Positions 8,766 through 15,257 of a DNA stretch of 16,135 nt are shown in pieces (the first letter of the stretch is position 1; each line of letters opens with the position of its first letter). Location: assembly GCA_945870015.1 (NCBI GenBank), contig CAMBQS010000037.1, forward strand, positions 1 through 16,135, read 5' to 3'. A program made the translations under genes and the position numbers. The notes under the pieces are model-generated. The model was not told the DNA's origin. It did not search any database and saw only the letters and a program-made list of their open reading frames with translations. This stretch comes from Desulfocicer vacuolatum DSM 3385 (GTDB lineage Bacteria; Desulfobacterota; Desulfobacteria; Desulfobacterales; SURF-7).

Positions 8766-11700
8766 TTACCATGTATCAATAAACAAACGACATCGATCCT
8801 TTGTGCAGGTTGCGGAAACCGACTTCAACCCTCGCAGCAGCCATGGCCGGGTTTCCGCGGGGTCAATCACTGCGTCAACTTCCATATACGAGGCCATATT
8901 GATTGCTTTCCCTCTGGCATACGCCTCTTTTACAAAAAACTGAAAGGTTGATTCCCGCTCTGCCTCATCGGAAATCGCCTCCAGTTCTTTTTTCAGCGCA
9001 TGCCGGATGGCTCCTTCCAGTCCCATACCGCCGAACTCTCCTGCAGGCCAGGATATTGTAAAAAAAGATTCATGAAACCCTCCGGCTGCCATGGCCATGG
9101 CGCCTAAACCATATCCCTTCCGAAGCACAATCGTGAAACAGGGAACCGTTATCTTTGCGCCAACCACAAACAACCTGCAGGCATGCCTCACCTGCGCCTG
9201 TTTTTCAATCTCCGGCCCCACCATGAACCCCGGTGTGTCGCACAGGGAGATAATGGGCAGCCGGTGTGCATTGCACATCTGCATGAAACGGGCAGCCTTG
9301 TCCGCATCGTCTGCCTGGATGGCTCCGCTCATATGGGCATTGTCATTGGCCATCAGCCCGAATGGATGCCCTTCGATCCGCACCAGCCCGGTGATGATGC
9401 CCCGGCCGAAATCAGCTCGTAATTCCAGAAAGGAATCTGTGTCCGCCATTATCCGGATCGCCTTGCGCACGTCATACACCCGCAGCCGGTTCTCCGGGAC
9501 AATCCAGCGGAGGTGACGCTGATCCGCTGCCTCCCAGGAATTCATCTTCCCCTGAAAATAGGAAAGATATTTTTTTGCGATCGAGACCGCTTCTTTCTCA
9601 TCCGCCACACAGATATCCACCACTCCGTTTCGCGTCTGGACATCGATGGGTCCGATCTCTTCCGGCTTCACGACACCCAGCCCGCCGCCTTCGATCATAG
9701 CCGGGCCGCCCATACCGATATTGGATTGCCTGGTCGCGATGATCACATCACAACAGCCCAAAAGAACAGCGTTTCCGGCAAAGCACCGTCCTTCCACAAT
9801 CCCGATCAGGGGAGCATGGCCGCTCATGGCCGCAAACCGGTGAAAGGTCGACAGATAGAGGCCCGCCACGATATCGATATCCGTATCACTGGGTCTTCCG
9901 CCTCCGCCTTCGGCAAAAAGCACGACCGGTATCTTCCACTCATTGGCCAGATGGAGCATCCGATCCATTTTTTTATGGTTCATAAGCCCCTGGGTTCCGG
10001 CCAGTACGGTAAAATCATAGGCCATGACCATGCACCGGGTCTTTTCCTCACCCAAAAAATCCCTGTTGACCGTACCAAAACCTGTGATTAATCCATCTGC
10101 CGGTGTTTTCTGCATCAGATCTTCCAAACTCCGACGGCGGCGCTGTGCAGCAACGACCAGCGAACCATACTCAATAAAACTCCCCGGATCGCAAAGGTCC
10201 TCAACATTTTCCCGTGCAGTCCGCTGATTCTTCATTCGCCGACGTTCTACGGCATCCAATCGTTTTTCATCCAACGTAAAAGCATGCCGATCCATCACCT
10301 CACACAGATCCGGCCGAATCGAATTAAGGTCGATGGAATCTGAACTCATACCGGAACTCTCACCTACTTCTGCTTCCTGGATGTAAAAAAGAGAAACGCC
10401 TTTGGGGATGGTATCGTTGACACGGATCAGGATACGACTCACATATCCGCTTTTTTCCGAGCAGACCACATGCTCCATTTTCATGGCTCCAATCACTGCC
10501 AGCTTTTGCCCGACTGTGACCGCATCCCCGATTCTGACAAAAATTTCTACAACCTTCCCCTGCATGGCTGACCGGACCCAAAAAGTACCTGGTAGTAATT
10601 CCGGAGCATCCTTTTCAGGAGAGAGAGAAGGAGGAGATCCTGGTATTTGAAAATAGGAATTGAAATGAGATTGTGACCCAGAAGCCAGTTCCGTTGCTTT
10701 TTCCTCGATCAACCGGGTATGGAAATCGTTATGCATGACTTCCGGCAGGCACAGCAGGTTTTGTAGAAAAGAAATATTGGTCGTAACGCCTTCGATTCTG
10801 AATTCAGACAAGGTGCGATAGGCCTTTTTCACCAGATCTTCATATCGAGGAGAAGCTGAATAAACGATCAGCTTTGCCAGAAGGGAGTCAAAAGCCGGAT
10901 TGACGGTATATCCGCTGTACCCATACCCATCCACCCGGACATCCTTGCCCGAAGGGATCTCATATGCACTCAGGGTTCCTCCGGATGGAGACGTATTCCC
11001 CTTCTCATCCATGGTCTCCATGTTGATACGCAACTGAATCGCATATCCTTTGGGAGTTCCTCCCCAATCCGGAAGATCAAGTTCCGCCAGGGATTTTCCA
11101 CAGGCGATTTCAAGCTGGGTTTTGACCAGATCCACTCCGGTCAACTCTTCCGTAACCGTATGTTCCACCTGGAGCCGGGGATTGACTTCCATAAAATAAT
11201 AGGCTTCTTCAGCGTTTGTCTCTGTATCAACCAGAAATTCAACCGTTCCCAGGCTTTGATAGGAAACCTTTCCAGCCATCCGAAGGGAGGCATCGATCAG
11301 TTTTTGGCGAAGAGTTGGTGACAGATACCCGCAGGGAGCGACCTCAATCACTTTCTGGTTTCGCCGCTGCAAGGTGCAATCGCGCTCTCCCATATGAATC
11401 ACCTGTTTTCCATCACCGATAATCTGAATTTCAATATGACGGGGACGGCGGATCAACTGTTCGACAAACAGTTCATCATTGCCAAACGCTGCGAGCGACT
11501 CGGATCGGCATCGGGAAAAAGCCTCTTCCAGTTCGTTCCTATTGTAAACCGGACGCATTCCCCGCCCGCCGCCGCCGGAAAGAGCCTTGATCATGACCGC
11601 TCCGTCAGGCCCGAGCTGCTGTAAAAAAATCCCGGCCTCCTCCAGTGTAACCGGTCCAGATGTTCCAGGCAATAAAGGGATATCACACTGGCCGGCAAGA

Positions 11701-12062
11701 GTACGGGCCCTGACCTTGTCCCCGAAAAGATCCAGCATCGCAGGTGTTGGTCCGACAAATGCGATCCCTTCTTCTGCACAACGTTTTGCAAAATATGCAT
11801 TCTCACTCAAAAACCCATATCCTGGATGAATGGAATTACATCCTCCGGCCCGGGCAGCGGCGATGATCCCGTCCAGATCAAGGTAAGCGGATGTTCCGGT
11901 TCCTTCCAGCAGGATCAACTTATCCGTCATTCTCGTATGAAGAGATTTTGTATCGTCAGCCGAACACAACGCGGTTGTCCGGATTCCCAGTTCAGATGCT
12001 GCACGGGCGATCCGGATGGCAATTTCTCCCCGATTGGCAATCAGCAAATTTTTGATCTTCAT
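8766..12062 (-). CDS. Single-chain biotin-dependent acyl-CoA carboxylase (BC-BCCP-CT, LCC type)
   Basis: 1098 residues combine all activities of a biotin carboxylase system. Residues 1-450 are biotin carboxylase: NRGEIAIRI, K116, K159, the ATP-grasp glycine loop SGGGGRGM (162-169), and catalytic E292, N294, R296 with QVEH. Residues 493-562 are the biotinyl carrier, with target lysine K528 in AMKME. Residues 580-1098 are both carboxyltransferase halves: EGGGGRPSD, EGRCFAGNA, SNIGMGGPAMIEGGG, and CDTPGFMVGP with GFHESFFTISWPAGEFGGMG. The order and length match the single-chain long-chain acyl-CoA carboxylase known from Mycobacterium. The expected reaction is bicarbonate and ATP-dependent carboxylation of an acyl-CoA; the acyl length cannot be read from sequence. 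The start has a GGGAGGA ribosome site. It is convergent with the flagellin operon, 24 bp apart with no obvious terminator. Confidence 0.93.
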   Translation of the reverse strand: MKIKNLLIANRGEIAIRIARAASELGIRTTALCSADDTKSLHTRMTDKLILLEGTGTSAYLDLDGIIAAARAGGCNSIHPGYGFLSENAYFAKRCAEEGIAFVGPTPAMLDLFGDKVRARTLAGQCDIPLLPGTSGPVTLEEAGIFLQQLGPDGAVMIKALSGGGGRGMRPVYNRNELEEAFSRCRSESLAAFGNDELFVEQLIRRPRHIEIQIIGDGKQVIHMGERDCTLQRRNQKVIEVAPCGYLSPTLRQKLIDASLRMAGKVSYQSLGTVEFLVDTETNAEEAYYFMEVNPRLQVEHTVTEELTGVDLVKTQLEIACGKSLAELDLPDWGGTPKGYAIQLRINMETMDEKGNTSPSGGTLSAYEIPSGKDVRVDGYGYSGYTVNPAFDSLLAKLIVYSASPRYEDLVKKAYRTLSEFRIEGVTTNISFLQNLLCLPEVMHNDFHTRLIEEKATELASGSQSHFNSYFQIPGSPPSLSPEKDAPELLPGTFWVRSAMQGKVVEIFVRIGDAVTVGQKLAVIGAMKMEHVVCSEKSGYVSRILIRVNDTIPKGVSLFYIQEAEVGESSGMSSDSIDLNSIRPDLCEVMDRHAFTLDEKRLDAVERRRMKNQRTARENVEDLCDPGSFIEYGSLVVAAQRRRRSLEDLMQKTPADGLITGFGTVNRDFLGEEKTRCMVMAYDFTVLAGTQGLMNHKKMDRMLHLANEWKIPVVLFAEGGGGRPSDTDIDIVAGLYLSTFHRFAAMSGHAPLIGIVEGRCFAGNAVLLGCCDVIIATRQSNIGMGGPAMIEGGGLGVVKPEEIGPIDVQTRNGVVDICVADEKEAVSIAKKYLSYFQGKMNSWEAADQRHLRWIVPENRLRVYDVRKAIRIMADTDSFLELRADFGRGIITGLVRIEGHPFGLMANDNAHMSGAIQADDADKAARFMQMCNAHRLPIISLCDTPGFMVGPEIEKQAQVRHACRLFVVGAKITVPCFTIVLRKGYGLGAMAMAAGGFHESFFTISWPAGEFGGMGLEGAIRHALKKELEAISDEAERESTFQFFVKEAYARGKAINMASYMEVDAVIDPAETRPWLLRGLKSVSATCTKDRCRLFIDTW

Positions 12063-12089
12063 CTATCCTCCCGGACTCTGTTACCCTAT

Positions 12090-12110
12090 GGTTAATATTT
12101 CCAATCAACC
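12090..12110. promoter_or_regulatory. Possible operator: GGTTAAT-N7-ATCAACC dyad
   Basis: A 21-bp inverted repeat with 7-bp arms (one mismatch) lies 27 bp upstream of the carboxylase start codon. It falls just after the start point predicted from the candidate promoter at 12121-12148, where a repressor would block initiation. The regulator is unknown. Confidence 0.3.
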
Positions 12111-12120
12111 CATATCGGGA

Positions 12121-12148
12121 AATTTACCATATGTCCATGCCATTTCAA
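12121..12148 (-). promoter_or_regulatory. Candidate sigma-70 promoter of the acyl-CoA carboxylase
   Basis: On the minus strand, TTGAAA (5/6) at 12143-12148, a 16-bp spacer and TAAATT (4/6) at 12121-12126. The transcript would start near 12114 with a leader of about 50 nt. It is a moderate match only. Confidence 0.3.
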
Positions 12149-12219
12149 GTTTTTGAATAAGCAACCTCCATTCAAAATTGTAATGGTGTAATTATTGCAT
12201 CTTTCTTCCTGGATCATTC

Positions 12220-12474
12220 ATGAAAATTACGGCAAACCAAAACCTGATCCCTTATTTTCAGCCGCGCCGTGATGAATTGCCGGCCAGTCAACCGGATGGA
12301 AAAAATCATCCGGAGTTGAGCAGGAGAGCTTTGCCCCATCCCATCCTGCCTGAAGAACAGATGCACCGTTACTACATCCAGCAAGATCTTGAAAACAGTA
12401 TTTACACCCCGAATAAGGATATCGTCCCTCAACACATGAAATACAAGGGGATGATTGTCGACCTTTATGTTTGA
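12220..12474 (+). CDS. Small protein of unknown function
   Basis: An 84-residue open frame divergent from the carboxylase gene. The protein is hydrophilic and Pro/Gln-rich in the first half (NLIPYFQPRRDELPASQPDG) and ends YKGMIVDLYV, a short hydrophobic tail. There is no signal peptide, membrane helix or known domain. The ATG lacks a clear ribosome site (GGATC 9 bp upstream at best), so the gene is only moderately supported. Overlapping frames on the other strand give less protein-like sequences. Its neighbours (carboxylase, motility genes) do not indicate a role. Confidence 0.5.
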   Translation: MKITANQNLIPYFQPRRDELPASQPDGKNHPELSRRALPHPILPEEQMHRYYIQQDLENSIYTPNKDIVPQHMKYKGMIVDLYV

Positions 12475-12522
12475 TCACAATTCATCGGCAACAATTTGAA
12501 TCCGGATATTTTTTTTACATCT

Positions 12523-12664
12523 GAGCCAATTTCAAAACGATGAAAAACCGTCACACCGGCGAAGGCCGGTGTCCAGAAATGGATTAAAAATACCGGATAT
12601 TACTTCACTTCTCTGGATTCCGGCCTTCGCCGGAATGACAACAGCAGACTTTTGAAATTGGCTC
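12523..12664. mobile_element. MITE-like element with 15-16 bp terminal inverted repeats and paired REP hairpins
   Basis: The ends GAGCCAATTTCAAAA and TTTTGAAATTGGCTC are perfect inverted repeats, and ATCT flanks both sides (12519-12522 and 12665-12668), fitting a 4-bp target duplication. Inside are two oppositely oriented REP-like hairpins: CACCGGC/GCCGGTG at 12554-12571 and ATTCCGGC/GCCGGAAT at 12617-12636. The 142-bp element encodes no transposase, so movement would need one supplied from elsewhere. It lies between two small genes. Confidence 0.75.
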
Positions 12665-12719
12665 ATCTTTATTGTTTCGCAACCCCTTGTATTATCCGGA
12701 GCGTCATGACAGAATCTAC

Positions 12720-12748
12720 TTGTTTTATTGAAGGAGTAATAGCATAAT
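12720..12748 (+). promoter_or_regulatory. Candidate sigma-70 promoter of the DUF2007-like gene
   Basis: TTGTTT (3/6) at 12720-12725, a 17-bp spacer and CATAAT (5/6) at 12743-12748. The start point near 12755 would give a leader of about 57 nt to the ATG at 12812. It is a weak to moderate match. Confidence 0.28.
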
Positions 12749-12811
12749 CCTGAAAAAAGCTTCTGGATAGAATCTCTGTATACATTGATGATGCGAAAGG
12801 ATTTATCCAAT

Positions 12812-13075
12812 ATGGAACCGGATCACACAATTGAATATGTCAAAATTGCCGTTCTTGACAGCGATGTCGAATCCCAGATTGTCTGCTCCATCCTGGACGA
12901 TCAGGGCATACCCTATTTTGCAAGATCCTATCACGACACTGCCTATGACGGACTTTTTCAGGTTCAAAAAGGATGGGGTGAGGTGTGTGCGCCTGTTGAA
13001 AATAAGGATGAAATTCTGGAAATCATAAATGATTTGCGGAACAAAACCGCTCCTGAAATCACCCAGCAGGATTGA
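12812..13075 (+). CDS. Small DUF2007-like protein
   Basis: An 87-residue protein starting MEPDHTIEYVKIAVLDSDVE. The start at 12812 is preferred over 12785 because AAAGGA lies about 10 nt upstream. The body (SQIVCSILDDQGIPYFARSY, then GLFQVQKGWGEVCAPVENKD and EILEIINDL) has the pattern of DUF2007-type proteins: a strand, a helix over 'evesiLeeegIp', a G-x-G-E-V strand and a final helix. They are compact alpha/beta folds annotated as putative signal-transducing proteins, with no established function. No signal peptide or membrane helix is seen. It stands alone between the MITE-like element and the mot control region. Confidence 0.7.
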   Translation: MEPDHTIEYVKIAVLDSDVESQIVCSILDDQGIPYFARSYHDTAYDGLFQVQKGWGEVCAPVENKDEILEIINDLRNKTAPEITQQD

Positions 13076-13224
13076 TCTGTCCGTTCTATCTTTTTTGAAA
13101 AAAAGACTCCGGATGCAGAGAAAATTTTTCTGTTGTGGGAAAAATCTTCCCGGTTTGGAACATGCCGGAAAACCCTCCATCTGAATAAACCCCTTCATAG
13201 TCATCTTCACGGTCTCTGGCATGC

Positions 13225-13277
13225 GGGTGTAATCAAAACTGTTAGGCAATCGAAACCCAATAGTTTTGATTACACCC
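13225..13277. repeat. 53-bp hairpin flanked by 9-bp direct repeats
   Basis: The arms GGGTGTAATCAAAACT (13225-13240) and AGTTTTGATTACACCC (13262-13277) pair perfectly over 16 bp, with about two more pairs past one mismatch and a loop of about 15 nt. Immediately outside are CTGGCATGC (13216-13224) and CTGGCACGC (13278-13286), direct repeats with one difference. It could be a small inserted palindrome with a target duplication, or a two-site operator. As a terminator it lacks a U-tract. Confidence 0.8.
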
Positions 13278-13278
13278 C

Positions 13279-13294
13279 TGGCACGCTTTTCGCT
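13279..13294 (+). promoter_or_regulatory. Candidate sigma-54 promoter of the mot genes
   Basis: TGGCACGCTTTTCGCT has a perfect -24 box (TGGCACG) and the GC of the -12 box at exact spacing; TCGC replaces the usual TTGC. The start point would be near 13305. The -24 box begins 1 bp after the hairpin and lies within the right-hand direct repeat. Confidence 0.5.
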
Positions 13295-13330
13295 ACAATT
13301 TCAAATAACATTCTTTTCCAGAAGTAAATA

Positions 13331-13357
13331 TAAAGATATCGATTCTGAATCCGATAT
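13331..13357 (+). promoter_or_regulatory. Candidate sigma-28 promoter of the mot genes
   Basis: TAAAGATA (6/8), exactly 11 bases, then TCCGATAT (6/8). The spacing and the TCCGAT core equal those of the flagellin-operon promoter at 7059. The transcript would start near 13364, about 47 nt before the ATG at 13411. MotA/MotB genes are commonly sigma-28 dependent. Confidence 0.5.
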
Positions 13358-13410
13358 TAGTAAAGAGCAAAAAAACAAAACAATGAATCAAAGTGCATCC
13401 CCATCTTATT

Positions 13411-14223
13411 ATGAAAAATAATCAACCCAATGAAATCCTCTTTGACCGGAAAGCCTTTTCCTTTGATACGAACGAAGTATCCATGGATCTTTTTTCCCGA
13501 TCCCATAAACCCAAGACCATCCACTGGTCCATTGTCTGGTCTGACCTGATGCTGACCATGTTTGTGATGTTCCTGGTGTTATACGTATTTTACTCTGCCA
13601 AGACAGAGACTCCACTTGTAAAAGGCAAATCCAGTGTAAAAGAGGAACAGACACACCCTGTTCCTTCCAGCACCAGCATTGAAAAAAAACTGGAAACCAT
13701 CCAGACACCCGGCAAAAGCATTACGGTAAAAGCCGGATCTTTGATCGATATTGACAATGCCGATCTGGTATCTGACCAGGCTGTCCGGATCATCCTTCCC
13801 GGAGACCTGCTGTTTGACAAAGGCATGGCGGAGATCAAACCCACGGCAAAGCAATCTCTGGAAAGAATTGCAGGTATCATTCGAAAAACGCCTTACATCG
13901 TGAATGTCATCGGTCACACGGATGATGACCCGATCCGCTCTAAAATCTATGCCACAAACTGGGAATTATCTGTAACCAGAGCCTGTACCATAGCCCGTTT
14001 CCTTATCGAAGAGATGAAAATTCCCGGCGGGCGTTTTTATATCTCAGGGCATGCTGCCTATCAGCCGATAGCGGACAACAGCACCCAGAATGGGAAATCC
14101 AGGAACAGAAGGGTCGAAATCGTTATCACAAAAGATCTGCCAGGGGTCACGCCATGGCAATTGACGGAATCCTTTGGATCTCCGCAGATTGTAGCTGCCG
14201 GATCATCCCTCCATGGATCATAA
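13411..14223 (+). CDS. motB: MotB-like flagellar stator protein with OmpA domain
   Basis: A 270-residue protein from the ATG at 13411; a GTG at 13393 would add six residues, and neither has a ribosome site. After a cytoplasmic tail of about 40 residues comes one membrane helix, IVWSDLMLTMFVMFLVLYVF (41-60). Its Asp (D45) aligns with the ion-channel Asp of MotB (ADFMTAMM). A periplasmic linker follows, then a C-terminal OmpA/MotB peptidoglycan-binding domain (about 125-245) with GDLLFDKGMAEIKP, GHTDDDPI, NWELSVTRA and NRRVEIVI. MotB anchors the stator to the cell wall and forms the ion path with MotA. A MotA-like gene starts 27 bp downstream. The order is reversed relative to the usual motA-motB. 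A stator of another machine (ExbD/TolR-like) is less likely given the OmpA domain. Confidence 0.85.
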   Translation: MKNNQPNEILFDRKAFSFDTNEVSMDLFSRSHKPKTIHWSIVWSDLMLTMFVMFLVLYVFYSAKTETPLVKGKSSVKEEQTHPVPSSTSIEKKLETIQTPGKSITVKAGSLIDIDNADLVSDQAVRIILPGDLLFDKGMAEIKPTAKQSLERIAGIIRKTPYIVNVIGHTDDDPIRSKIYATNWELSVTRACTIARFLIEEMKIPGGRFYISGHAAYQPIADNSTQNGKSRNRRVEIVITKDLPGVTPWQLTESFGSPQIVAAGSSLHGS

Positions 14224-14250
14224 AAGGCTCATAAAAGCAAGGAACCGGAA

Positions 14251-15144
14251 ATGAATCGAAAAAGAAATCAGTATGTTGATTTGATATTGACACATCGCAA
14301 CCTTACAGGATTTGCGATCTGTGTTATGCTTTTCCTGTTTGGATTTCTGCTGAACGGGAATACAGCCCTGTTTTTCAACCTGTCTGGATTGGCGATTGTC
14401 GTAGGCGGAACCTTCGGCGCCGCCCTGGTCAGCTTCCGGCTGGAAAAGATCGTAATGGTTTACAAGGTTTTGTCCGGCTCCTACAGACGTCCCTTGAAAA
14501 AGGAAAGCGAAATCATCGAAATTCTGGTTGATCTTGCTGTAAAGCGAAAACTCAAAGGCCTTCTTTCCCTTGAAGAAGATGAACAGCAGGCATCCATGCT
14601 TCTGCTGCGAAGAGCCCTTGGATATCTGGTAGATGGCTATCCTGCGGAGCAGATAAGGGATCTGCTGAATACGGAGATCAATTTTTTCAAACTGCGGAGA
14701 GATGATATTGAACGGGTATTGCGGATCCTTGCGGAAATCTGTCCTTCCTTTGGTGTGATTGGAAGCATTGTCGGCCTGATCGCCATGCTGGGAGGGATTG
14801 ATGATCCCTCCGTAATCCTGAAAACCGTCACCGTAGCGCTCACATCCACACTGTACGGGGCTGTGCTTGCGAACTTTTTTTTCCTTCCTTTTGCCGCCAA
14901 CATCCAGGAAAGAACAAACCATGAACTGGTTCTTGGAAAAATCATTATTGAAGGTGTGGTTGCCATAAGCTGTGAACAGCACCCGAGAATCCTTGAACAG
15001 AAACTAAAATCTTTCCTGACCCCCTCTTCCAGACAGGGCCGGCTGGTTTCTCTGGAAAGGATTCGGAAACAGTTCAAGCTTGAAAATGAAAAACCTGCTC
15101 CAAAACCGAAAAATTATGGAACCCTGAGAAAACGCCGTTTTTAA
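14251..15144 (+). CDS. motA: MotA-like flagellar stator protein
   Basis: A 297-residue inner-membrane protein. The start ATG follows AAGGA at 7-nt spacing. Four membrane helices are seen at about 19-38, 41-61, 163-183 and 194-217, with a large cytoplasmic loop (about 65-160) between the second and third, the MotA/PomA layout. The third helix begins with the family motif CPSFGVIGSIVGLIAMLGGI followed by DDP, and P165 and P213 (FLPFA) correspond to the conserved prolines. The basic C-terminal tail (PKNYGTLRKRRF) is cytoplasmic. It forms the ion-conducting stator with the MotB-like protein encoded just upstream and almost certainly shares its transcript. Proton or sodium use cannot be decided by eye. 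Confidence 0.87.
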   Translation: MNRKRNQYVDLILTHRNLTGFAICVMLFLFGFLLNGNTALFFNLSGLAIVVGGTFGAALVSFRLEKIVMVYKVLSGSYRRPLKKESEIIEILVDLAVKRKLKGLLSLEEDEQQASMLLLRRALGYLVDGYPAEQIRDLLNTEINFFKLRRDDIERVLRILAEICPSFGVIGSIVGLIAMLGGIDDPSVILKTVTVALTSTLYGAVLANFFFLPFAANIQERTNHELVLGKIIIEGVVAISCEQHPRILEQKLKSFLTPSSRQGRLVSLERIRKQFKLENEKPAPKPKNYGTLRKRRF

Positions 15145-15157
15145 AATCTCTCTTTGC

Positions 15158-15186
15158 TTGACTCCTGAACGATTCTCCAATACTTT
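15158..15186 (+). promoter_or_regulatory. Weak candidate promoter of birA
   Basis: TTGACT (5/6) at 15158-15163, a 17-bp spacer, and TACTTT (3/6) at 15181-15186. It lies in the 113-bp gap between motA and birA and would give a leader of about 65 nt. Read-through from the mot genes is the alternative, since no terminator is evident. Confidence 0.25.
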
Positions 15187-15257
15187 CTTTCCCATCCGGT
15201 ATTTGACGGAACTGGATCAAAAAGACGGAATTTAATTTTCAATTGGATGATCGAGCC

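Larger units (their letters stand above)
13076..13392. other. Non-coding control region upstream of the mot genes
   Basis: No credible gene lies here; the short frames have no ribosome site and a composition unlike the neighbours. The first 140 bp are AT-rich with small A/T palindromes of no clear meaning. The rest holds the hairpin with flanking direct repeats (13216-13286), a sigma-54-like site (13279-13294) and a sigma-28-like site (13331-13357), all pointing to the mot genes. Confidence 0.55.

Noticed and set aside
12126..12141. TGGCATGGACATATGG upstream of the carboxylase as a sigma-54 site
   Set aside because: It has a good -24 half but no GC at the -12 position, so it fails the spacing rule.
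12214..12478. Minus-strand frames opposite the small gene at 12220
   Set aside because: They have Cys/Trp-rich, irregular sequences and no ribosome site; the plus-strand frame is the more plausible gene.
12532..12810. Minus-strand 92-residue frame containing VVIPAKAGIQ
   Set aside because: It runs through the MITE/REP element; 'VIPAKAGIQ' is the usual false translation of this repeat. No ribosome site.
13133..13327. Plus-strand 64-residue frame in the mot control region
   Set aside because: It runs through the hairpin and sigma-54 site, has no ribosome site, and its sequence does not look protein-like.
14218..14982. Minus-strand 254-residue frame opposite motA
   Set aside because: It lies fully opposite motA, which has clear family motifs and a good ribosome site; the shadow protein has no domain.
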